A DNA stretch of 64,000 bases from Lepidodermella squamata (lineage: Eukaryota; Gastrotricha), in NCBI GenBank assembly GCA_047495785.1, contig JBLDXI010000009.1:1550001-1614000 (forward strand). The letters run 5' to 3'. Shown piece by piece: positions 55,401-64,000 of the stretch (the first letter of the stretch is position 1; the number at the start of each line of letters is the position of its first letter). A program made the translations under genes and the position numbers. The notes beneath the pieces are model-generated. The model worked only from the letters and a program-made list of their open reading frames with translations. It searched no databases and was not told the DNA's origin.

Positions 55401-55909
55401 CTAAGCAATGATTGGCGGCAGAGTAGTAGTAGTAGTAGTTACTGATGTAGGTTTACCAGTTGTCGTTGTTACTTGTTCAACCTCGTTTTCATCGACATCG
55501 TCGTCATCCATGTGCTCCGCAACGTGATGCACATTTTCGAAGCGATGCGCAACGAAGTTTTTGACATGTCGCATGAGCAGGTTGTGCACTGGAGTATCGG
55601 GCCTTTCCGTGCCAAAGAATAGATCGTAGACGAATCGAATCAAAGCTGGCTGCGGGCGCGGTTTTTCAGTGGCTCCTTCTTCTTCTTCGAAAGGCGGACG
55701 TTTAGTCAACACTAAATATTGGCGTAAAATGTCAAGATATTTTATCGGAAAAAGATTCACGTACTTAGCAGCATCCGTTCAATCGGGCTCAAGGTCAACG
55801 GTCTGCTTGGTGTGGATGTTTCGGCTTCTCCAGTTGAAGCAATCGGATCAGCCTGGGAGAGGCCAGCCACCGCGCTGATAGCAGCGAATAGGAAAATGCT
55901 AGAATTCAT
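55401..55909 (-). CDS. Secreted or surface protein, unrecognised
   Basis: Two exons (55909-55765 and 55711-55401) give 151 residues. The N-terminus MNSSIFLFAAISAVAGLSQA is a clear signal peptide with an AxA-like cleavage site. The mature part has RPPFEEEEGATEKPRPQP, a likely helical segment (LIRFVYDLFFG...NLLMRHVKNFVAHRFENVHHVAEH), an acidic DDDD run and a Thr-rich tail (VTTTTGK, VTTTTTTLPP) suited to O-glycosylation. Family unknown. A TATA-like box lies about 75 bp upstream, so it has its own promoter rather than operon expression. Confidence 0.68.
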
Positions 55910-55981
55910 TTTGAGCTTGCGGTGAAGTTCGGTGAATATTAAAATTGCGTTGAATTGTTCAGAGTACTTGTCGACCAGAAG

Positions 55982-55989
55982 TATTTATA
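55982..55989 (-). promoter_or_regulatory. TATA-like box of the secreted-protein gene
   Basis: TATAAATA on the minus strand, 73 bp before the ATG at 55909, compatible with a transcription start near 55955. Confidence 0.5.
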
Positions 55990-56864
55990 GTCCGCGTTCG
56001 TAACGCTCCTATAGGGTAAACGGATTAAACATCATCGCGAATGAGGTCATATTGTTCAAAGTTTAGTGTTGGGTAATCCTAAACGCTAACATTTCGAAAT
56101 TTCCTTCAATTTTTTACAGCACCAGCTGGTGCTTTTGTTTATAAAAATGTGCATTATAATCAACCCCACCGACTCGTGCTGGGACAGCATGCTGGTGCGC
56201 ACGCGAGAGTGCGTAATATAACCGATTGCTAACGTGAAAAACAACATCCCATGATGAAATCGATAGTACAAATCAATAAAAACAAGTGATTCACTGGCTG
56301 GGAATGCAGTATTGAACCTACTGAAGAGATTTTATGGACCTATCGATATCGATAAATAACCATTCACCCACGAAGCGCACTTAAATGTAAGCATATTAAT
56401 GCACTGGGAACAAAGTTCACTTTTTTCCTTCATTTCGAACTTGTTATAGTCCTTAATTATTTTATGGACTTTGGACTAGTTTTACAACAAGGGCTAGTTA
56501 GCACACGAGTTTGCAACGAAGCGGTGTTGAATTTCCAGAAGCACGCCGGCGGGGCGATGACACACCGGCGACGTGTCTGCGGTTCAAAATGCTAATTAGG
56601 TTTTTTTTCCGGCGCGCCGATCTCAGGTTAATGTTTTACCGGTAGAATTATGACTATTCACCACTTGCACCACTCCTGTCAGAAAAAACCCAGACATCAA
56701 GTAAATAAAAACGGCTCATTCCCCGAAATTAAGGATTCGAATAATTCTTTATTCTGGAGTATCACAATCACGCGATAAAAATATTTAGCGCCGTAAGAAT
56801 TGCGTTAATACAGCACCACCATTATAGTAATCTCGGATATAACGTTGAACTGAAAGAGCGCCAC
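55990..56864. other. Intergenic region, nothing recognised
   Basis: No convincing gene or element. A CAGCACCAGCTGGTGCT palindrome-like stretch at about 56115-56135 and short GC-rich parts near 56530-56600 stand out but have no clear meaning. Confidence 0.3.
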
Positions 56865-59383
56865 TTAGAAATCACCTTCAGTGCCGGCTAATATGCCCAA
56901 AAACCGGTCGCATAGCTTCTTAGATAGCTCATCGTCATTATCGGCCAGGGTTGGATGAATTTCGTTGACCAACTTCATAATTCCATCTTTGTGCAACATC
57001 TCTTCGTAAGATTTCGAAATGTTAGCCTTTGCCACCAAGGTCTGAAATATCGAGAAAGTTATTCAAAATTTAATTTCAATTTTATCCATTACCAGTGCCC
57101 ATAGAACCCAGTGTCGAACAGCTTTGAAGCCTGAACTCAATAGCAGAGGAGTGAAAGGTCTCAAAGTCCGAAAAGAACACGGTAGATATTCGGGTGGCTG
57201 TTGATTCGTTATACTCTCCGTTAAAGCTTTATCCAAATCGCTTAATTTGTCTGGAAAATTCGACCTGCAGTCATTGTCCATCAAAATATTAGCGATTATG
57301 CCCCCGACAAGGTAGTGCCGACCGCAATCCTCGACCTCTTTCAACCGCCAGACGAGTTCATCGATGAGTTCTGGGGCTTCCATTAACTTTACCCGGAGAC
57401 TAGGTACTTCAGCTACGTTATACAGAGTTCCAAGGACGCGTTCTTCCAAGCCGCAGATAAAACCAGGATCTTTTTCGTTCGCACCTCGTGCCGTTTCCAT
57501 GATCGATCGAAATTTGCGGAAAAGCTGACCGTAGCATTGAAAACCGTCGTGTTCGTAAAAGCGTTCGCAGTTAACCGGATTCTCGTCGGTTAAATTCCAA
57601 AATGCCGAGAGGCTAAAAAAGAAATTTTAGCGGAAAAATTACGCCAGTGTAGATTTTAGATTTACCTCGCTTCAAAAGCTTGAGAGTGCAACAACTCCTC
57701 CACATCAGTGTCGTCAGTAATGAGGGAAGCTCGAAAGATCGGGGCTAAAAGCACCTTCCAGTCGTGAGGGGATGCCATCAATTCAGAAGCTAAAGTCTTC
57801 CAACTATCGGCATTAGCTTATAAAAATCGTAATATCTTACCCTGAGAAATGCTTAGCCTACTTGCGATGATCGAAACTAGAGCGACCAATCGAGTTGAAT
57901 GCGGCTCGACTACAATGCTGTTCAGCCTGAGATGATAGAGCAGAGCCGAAGCGCAGGCAACCCAATCGGCATCACAGTTAAGCAGGTACTGATCGCAAAG
58001 CACAACAGCTGCTTTCCTTGCCATTGGACTAGTCGACGAGAAAATTTCCAGAGCAGACGTTGCCACAGCAACGATTCTAGGCAGAAACTTGCTAGAATGG
58101 CGATAAGCTTGAGGAAGGGAGGCAATAATCGCCAGGCCAGCGTTTTGAATTTGTGGGTTATTAGGCCACAACTGACATGTTTTTATTGCTGTTTGTAATA
58201 TGAGACGTTCGGAATATTCATCCTCAATATCTACCAAGTTCGAGTAGACGATTTCGAGAAGCCCTAATAGGTAATTCGGGCGCATTTGATAGCGATGGTG
58301 CAAGCCTTTCAATACTGATGGAAATGACGATGGCCCGCCGACGTTGATCTTACGTTCCGATGCGATTCCTAAAGAAAATTTGAACAATTTGTTTGAAATA
58401 ATTCTGAACAAATCACCTTCCAGCCATCGCTCAATGTCCTTATCGAAGGCGCAGCCTAGGAATTCGAGTTTTTCGAGGTCTCTAACGCATTTCAACAAAG
58501 CCAGTCTCCCCGTCGCGTGCGACTGAAATTCTCGGCAGGAAATGTCGAGGTACACAAGATCCGGGCAGCTAACAGGCAAGTCGGCCACAAAAGTGTCGAT
58601 AAACGGCAGGTCATGGCTGCTCGTATCATCTGTATCAATTGCGCTCGTTTTGCTACCGGAGATATCCAGATGCTTCAATTTAACCAGATGACTTAAAATA
58701 TCGAAAGTTTGATGATCAAGCAGGGCTGGAATATCGTGGATAGAAAGACGCTGCAAAACGGAACGGTGGCTGGTTAATGCAGCAATACTATCAACCCGCG
58801 TCCCGGATATATCTAAACCTTCGAGTTTGATTAACGAAGCTAAGACAATTTCAAGCTCTTTAGTTTCGAAGGATGAGCAGAACGCGACGCTTAAACATCG
58901 CAAATTTTTTAAACTTGCAATACGTAGCACCATCGCTTCATTCAACGAGTTGAAAAGTAATTCTAATTCGATTAAATTTTGCGTTGACCAGTTGCTCAGA
59001 TGTTTGAGAATCCCTTCGTCGGTATCGTCGTCGTTAATCCGAGTAACCAATCCAGCTTCGTCGAACTTTTTCTGGCAGCTGAAGAAGAGTTTTTTGAGCT
59101 TTTGACTTTTCAAAACTTCAAGCCCGGCGTCGCTCAATTTTTCACGCCATCTTTTCGCAATCACTGGATAAATCGAGGCCGTTGTTATTGTGACGAGATC
59201 GCTTCTAAAAAGCCGCATTGTAAAGTCGTTCAGTTGCCCATTCGAGCTCAGTATTTGCATTAAAACATCGCCAATCGTGAAGGGCAGCGGGGCGGTGATC
59301 AGCTGGTCCAAATCGCTCGACGAATGGCATGCTTGTACCAATTGTTTCGCCGCTTCAGCTAGGGCTAAATGAAAAAGCGGCAT
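56865..59383 (-). CDS. ZER1-like: ZYG11/ZER1-family CUL2 substrate receptor
   Basis: Five exons (59383-58417, 58368-57841, 57816-57666, 57612-57093, 57041-56865) give 780 residues. The N-terminal third has leucine-rich repeats (LRCLSVAFCSSF, KLEGLDISGTRVDSIAAL, LKHLDISGSKTSAI, LVYLDISCREF). The C-terminal half is ARM-like and carries the family signature AFWNLTDENPVNCERFYEHDGFQ, LGTLYNVAEVPSLRVKLM and the ..GGIIANIL block. ZYG11 and ZER1 recruit substrates with N-terminal glycine degrons to CUL2 ubiquitin ligases. Intron 1 is 48 bp, a multiple of three with no stop, so the frame reads through it; removal is inferred from its GT-AG ends. Length fits ZER1/ZYG11B (about 750-800). Confidence 0.88.
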
Positions 59384-60748
59384 GATTTTTATGGATGTAA
59401 AGGTGAGTAGTACTAGCTATGAAAAACCAGCTGTGCTACACTAATACAGAACAATTACGTCCATAGCGATAAAGACCAGTGTCAGATATGAGCTTTCATG
59501 CACGTATGAATGAATCAGCCCTCTTTTTGCTTCACATGCATCTGTGTATGTTTTTTTCTCTCGTAATTATTACTCATTCATAAAAAGTCAACCCTTTCAA
59601 TTGCAGACGTTTCAATTTTTACTACAAAAAGATTTTTAATGCCATTTCAAGATTTAACAAAAAATACCTGCATGTGACATTGCTTTGCCACTCAGTTTTC
59701 AGATTCAGAAGAAAAGAAGAACAATATCACAAAGATTTTTACACAGATCGAGTGAAGTTTTAGAAATCGAAAATTAACTTTAACGGACGCGGCAGAGAAA
59801 AGAGTGAGATGCACCCGAAAATTCAGTATTTTATGTTACATGGGCGCTCGAGACTTGGCTTACATCGTTTTCTACTTTTCAGGAATTTTCACGCAGTATT
59901 TCTTGAAGAAACTGCAAACATAGAGTAATTACGGTTTTAGGCCATGGTAACTTCGCTAAAAAACTGAACAATATGCTAGAAAATCACCGGTCCCAGGGCC
60001 ACACACAAGCGAGATCAGATCATTTTTAGCATTAACCAATATTGGTAATAATATGCATAACAACGCCCGCATTCGCATATCAATACTCGAGTCAAACAGT
60101 CAGCCTTTGAAGGCCCACCTTAACCAACAAAGTTGAAACTACTCAGAAGATCAGAGGAAATATTAGTTCAATTCGGCCGAATAAAAGTTTCGACCTAAAA
60201 AGCTTATACTGTTTTATCATTATTTCAATAATACTTGGACACATTTTTCAGAAGAAGACATTCGTTTAATACAGGTGTAATTTTCACATAAAATAGAAAT
60301 ACGCGATATATATGTCAGCGACAAATATGTACAACATCACGAGAGATGAATGAAAGTTTTTAATACAAAATGACGGATAATAGGACGTTATGCTGTATAG
60401 TTGACTGGTCGAAATCCAACGGCTGCAATGGTGTTGCTGCTTTAGACGTCAACCTACGTACAGTTGAAGAGGGTAATAAGGACGGCCGAAACTATGCTAT
60501 ACAACAGGGAAGGACGAAAGAAGCTCAGCTTTTTTCAATAATATCGATTATATTCGCAAATATAATTGACAGAATTGTGGCTGGCGAAAATCCCCAGGAT
60601 TAATTTAAGGCACCATCTAAAATTTGAAGAAAAATGGTAGAAAATGTTGTTAATGTCTGTTCTTTTAGCTTTTAGCTGAAAATAAAATTAAAATTTTTTG
60701 GGTTGATCTGAAAATAAATAAAAACCGCAAAGTCAAGGGGGTGTATGC
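59384..60748. other. Intergenic region with a weak 77-codon ORF
   Basis: AT-rich stretch between the two minus-strand genes. An ATG at 60370 opens 77 codons on the plus strand (ends 60603) containing a short hydrophobic segment; composition is not persuasive and I do not call it a gene. Nothing else seen. Confidence 0.3.
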
Positions 60749-62432
60749 CTAAAAACGTACCATATCTTCGCTGTCAACGTCGACTTTGATGAAAATGGTG
60801 TCGTCGCGGATGTAATCCCGGGTGTTAAGAATGTCGAGCTCGCAGAATTTCTGGGCTCCGAAGCTCGCGTTTCGCTCGCCCAGCGGTCGGCCCAAGAACG
60901 GCTTGTTTTCTTTGCATGTGTTCGGTTTAACACTGTAAAAAAAATGGGTCGATAACGTCATTGCTCAGTTTAGGCGGTCAAAAAAACCGCGGTCTCGTCC
61001 TACCTATAAGAGACATTGCGTCGGCTGGCGGGATCGAGCGATTGATCGACCAGAGTGAAGGTAACGCGGTGGCTGAACGGCCATTGCAAAAGCGCGTCAT
61101 ACTCGCCTTTGCAAATACAGATGAATATCGACATGTTCTTGCCGCGAACTATAGGGAAGAAAAAAAAACAAAAGGGTTAGGGTGTGCAAGAAATTTTTCT
61201 TATTAATTAATCATGTTGCTAGGGCTAAGCTCCATTGATCGCCCAAGGCACAGGGTGCGCGTTCACACCACAGAGCCAACAACAGCGCAATAACGCACAA
61301 GACCGAAATGACAGGTCAAATCACCTTTGCCGTCGCCGTAAAGGCACGCTGATAGCGCCAGTTTGTAGCCATGCCGACTTGTCAAAAAAGGTGGGCTGAA
61401 AATCGTTGGCTTCGTGCCTGCTTTCGATTCGTTCAATTTCTGAAGACAAAAAGCGATGAAAAAAATTGAAAATTAGGCAGAAGAAAAAAGCAGGACACTA
61501 ACCTCCGTGTAACCGTCTACTTTCCATATTAGCTGACTGCCGTAAAGTTTTTCGAGGTGGTCGACTCGTTTTTCGACCGTTCCGACTCGGTCGCTGACTT
61601 TTTTGACGATTGCGACTTGTTCGTCCATGCCTTGTCGCGCTTTCATGACAAGATCGCACAGTTTTGACAAATGATCGGCCGGGTCTTCGCGAATGTGTTT
61701 TTCCATCTGTTTCCGCTCGGCTTTGAAATCGCACCCGGCTTCAGAGAACGGACAGCTGACTTTCTGTTTCGGGCATTCGGTTGCCAAGTGCTGCTCGACC
61801 TGTTCACGCGGGATTTCCTTCATCTTGCACCCATTCGGGCACGGAACACGGAACTTCCCGCACGTGTTGTAGTGGTCGATTTCATCTTCGAACGCGATCT
61901 CGGCCTGACAAAACTCGCAACGAACGCCTCGTTTCGTGCAGTCCTCGTCGAGATGCTTCTGCACGAACCGCCGCTCGAGGTCGACGCCGCATGCCCGTGG
62001 GCACGGACAGGTGCCGTAGCGGCAGTCGTCGAGGTGGGCCTGTAGTTCGCGGAACAGCCCGATCCACTGGCAGCCGCGCGCTTCGTTCGAGCATTTCACT
62101 TTGAGTGATTCGATCTCGGACTGAAACGCTTTGTCGACGAAGACGCGATCGCGCTCGACCTTGACCTGGTCGATCGGACAACGCGGAGCCACACGCAGTA
62201 GTTCGGGTAGACAACTTGAGCAAACCCGATGGCCGCACTCATCGAATTGAACCGGGTATCGCAGGACGTTGCTGCATACCGGGCAAAGGTAGCGACGATC
62301 TAAACCGCCGATAAAATTCACGCCGGCTACATCGGCATTTCTGAAAAGTTTTAATAGGAACGTTAGAATCAGGAAAGCAACAATCGGTAAAGCCAGTAAT
62401 TGGCTCAATGCTAGAGCTAAAACCAAGTTCAT
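60749..62432 (-). CDS. TRAF-like protein with N-terminal membrane segment
   Basis: Four exons (62432-61503, 61439-61325, 61148-61004, 60932-60749) give 457 residues. Residues about 1-30 are a hydrophobic segment (LVLALALSQLLALPIVAFLIL), then a RING finger CPVCSNVL...CGHRVCSSC...CPID (about 50-90), TRAF-type zinc fingers (about 105-260), a coiled coil (VKKVSDRVGTVEKRVDHLEKL) and a MATH/TRAF-C domain (LIWKVDGYTEKLNES, SPPFLTSRHGYKLALSACLYGDGK, HRVTFTLVDQS, DDTIFIKVDVD). TRAFs are trimeric ubiquitin-ligase adaptors of TNF-receptor and Toll signalling. A membrane segment is not normal for TRAFs. An upstream 29-codon frame (62695-62609, MPSYDMGASGGGG) could splice in phase to the ATG at 62432 and place the segment internally. 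The third intron is the longest (176 bp). Confidence 0.85.
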
Positions 62433-63655
62433 CTCTTTTGATAAAGTGCGGTTTGGATGTCCTCTTTTTGCATAATACAGAGGTCATGAAAAAGGTCTTT
62501 CAGGTGCGCAATCCATTCACGTACAGTTTGGCACTTCGGTGTAATTTTTTATGAAAAGGCAGTAGAAAAAACAAACTTTGACTTGCTGGCTCCGCTGATT
62601 GAAGAAACCTGTGAATGGCCTGACGTTCCTGAGTAAGGTCGCGAGGAAACGTAAGCTCCTCCTCCTCCACTCGCTCCCATATCATAAGACGGCATTTTTA
62701 TTGGTGCAGTGTTTTGTTAAATGTTGCGACAATATCGAGAATAATTTTTTTGTTAATTTGTGGAATCGTTTGACGATAAAATGATTACATTCTCGCTCCA
62801 AGGTAATAACCTAAAGAAACAGGAATTTGTTCAATGTAACAAATCAAAACAGGTTTTCGTTAATGCCAAGCTAGAAAAACAGGTGGGGTGGGTAAAAAAA
62901 TTTTCATGACTGCATGATGCAAAAATTATTCCGTGTGCCCTTCGAACCCAGGTGTGAGGCTTTGTCTTAGTACCGTTGTGGTGTGTTGCCTAGAATTAAA
63001 CAAAAGAAGCGTTTGCGCTCGGAGCAGCGCCGCTTCGATTTTGCGAGAAAAATTGTATGATGGACATCCCTTGCCTCCACCGCCGTTGTTCCCTCCTGCG
63101 TTTTTTCTCAGCTGCGACTGAATAAGTAATGCGGCGATGAACAAACGGCGCAAAAAAACTGCGACAGCGAAACAACGATTAAATTGATCTGAGCAGTCAA
63201 ACGAATGCAAACGCGCATATTTAATTACACGAGTTCGATTGACAGAAAGATTTCGTTTTTCGTCATTTCGTCTGCCCTTACGAATGTTTTATTCTCCTCA
63301 AAGTTCGATCCAGCCAAGCCAAACTATCAATCGGTTTCTGCTCGCATGATTTATTCAAGTATCTGAACAACCGCACGTCTGGGCGTATATAAATCAGCGA
63401 ATAGGCATTAAGGTGTATTTTCATAAATAATATCAAGGTAGAAAACAATTACAAGCGTGTCTGAATCACTTGGCACACTGACTTCAGTTAAAACGTAAAT
63501 CACTCACTATGAGCAACAATATTATGCATTTTTATCACAGATTTCAATTAACAATTTTAATGAGTTTGCGTATAAAATTTCAATATTATCACACTATCTA
63601 CCGTATAAAAAGGATCACACTGGAATGGCACTAGGTAATGTATCATCGTTAGAGT
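62433..63655. other. Intergenic region with a possible 5' exon
   Basis: 62609-62695 (minus) is a short ATG-led, Gly-rich frame ending at a CAG/GT donor; it may be the first exon of the TRAF-like gene. A TTCGAACCC at 62941-62949 resembles a tRNA T-loop but no A-box accompanies it. The remainder is AT-rich with nothing recognised. Confidence 0.3.
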
Positions 63656-63880
63656 TCAGACGTCGACGTTCAGTCCAAGTAAGAACGAGTCAGTTACAAC
63701 AGCGAATCGGTTTCCGTGAGCCTTCGCGCCCGGATGACGCGTCGTGGCGTAAACGCCGCCAGGTAAATCACGGATCAAGGCCGAAACATTCAGGGACGAA
63801 CGATCGATACAGGCAGCTAAATTGTCGCTTGAGCCTGCAACCAATATGTACTGCTGGCCGAGCCAAGAAACGCAATAAGC
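63656..63880 (-). CDS. Last exon of a gene running off the right edge
   Basis: After a good acceptor (TTTTAAATTTCAG ending at 63881) 74 codons run to a TGA at 63656-63658: AYCVSWLGQQYILVAGSSDN, then VSALIRDLPGGVYATT and NRFAVVTDSFLLGLNVDV. The beta-strand pattern with WLG...ILVAGSSDN suggests the final blades of a WD-type propeller, but I cannot name the protein. Sequence from 63884 to 64000 looks like intron. Confidence 0.55.
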   Translation of the reverse strand, partial: AYCVSWLGQQYILVAGSSDNLAACIDRSSLNVSALIRDLPGGVYATTRHPGAKAHGNRFAVVTDSFLLGLNVDV

Positions 63881-64000
63881 CTGAAATTTAAAACAGTCCG
63901 ATTTTAGTATTTCGTTAGAAAAATTATACTTCCTTGTCCCCTTAATAGTTTTAGTGTTCTCTTGGGTTTTTCTTTAAGAATTTTAGAAGCACGCTTAGGA

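Noticed and set aside
60370-60603. 77-codon plus-strand ORF
   Set aside because: No splice, promoter or composition support; no recognised motif.
62941-62949. TTCGAACCC resembling a tRNA T-loop
   Set aside because: No A-box at the right distance on either strand and no cloverleaf pairing.

Overview
The window is animal nuclear DNA from a compact genome. Genes are intron-containing with mostly 45-80 bp introns, short intergenic spaces, and bilaterian-type products (Fused/STK36 kinase, RAB34/36-like GTPase, TRAF-like protein, ZYG11/ZER1, TANGO6, Mediator subunit, FABP-type lipid-binding proteins). I cannot assign a phylum. The short introns and the recurring pattern of head-to-tail gene pairs 76-218 bp apart, each downstream gene preceded by a pyrimidine-AG splice acceptor 8-30 nt before its ATG, suggest a lineage with spliced-leader operons. 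STK36 and RAB36-like suggest cilia are present.

Layout. 1-583: left-edge partial single-pass membrane protein (minus). 1.7-12.2 kb: plus-strand block of a DUOXA-like membrane protein, a RAB34/36-like GTPase, STK36, NSRP1 and a CDP-alcohol phosphatidyltransferase. 13.2-26.5 kb: minus-strand array of eight fatty-acid-binding-protein (FABP)-like genes plus one relic, interrupted by two paralogous intronless multi-pass membrane protein genes whose N-termini carry a repeated GR[DN]xG motif. A TTAA-flanked inverted-repeat element between these two genes carries a fragment related to them. 26.7-28.9 kb: repeat-rich accessory zone with a dispersed repeat, a TA-flanked MITE, an unusual array of roughly two dozen GRCGYC palindrome-like motifs surrounding a tRNA-like pol III unit, and a retrotransposon scrap. 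29.3-32.2 kb: a possible N-myristoylated small protein and the minus-strand WDR61-NAA10 pair. 33.8-37.4 kb: TANGO6-TRMT112 pair.

37.6-49.3 kb: mobile-element block. It holds a decayed Helitron with introns in its 5' part, a strong hairpin, an internally deleted non-LTR element, a 212-bp hAT-like MITE with 8-bp target duplications, the MED22-HDHD3 pair, then a truncated Ty1/copia element ending about 100 bp before the RPA12-URM1-HIRIP3 trio (49.4-52.4 kb). 52.7-55.3 kb: truncated acyltransferase-3/NRF-6-like gene and unassigned ORFs next to a second copy of the 26.8-kb repeat. 55.4-64 kb: a secreted Thr-rich protein, a five-exon ZYG11/ZER1-like gene, a TRAF-like gene with an N-terminal membrane segment, and the last exon of a gene running off the right edge.

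The housekeeping pairs (WDR61-NAA10, TANGO6-TRMT112, MED22-HDHD3, RPA12-URM1-HIRIP3) mix transcription, RNA, translation-modification and trafficking functions, as operons in trans-splicing animals do. Exon models were assembled by hand from GT-AG sites and reading-frame continuity; all complete models sum to whole codons. Family names come from recognised motifs, not database searches.
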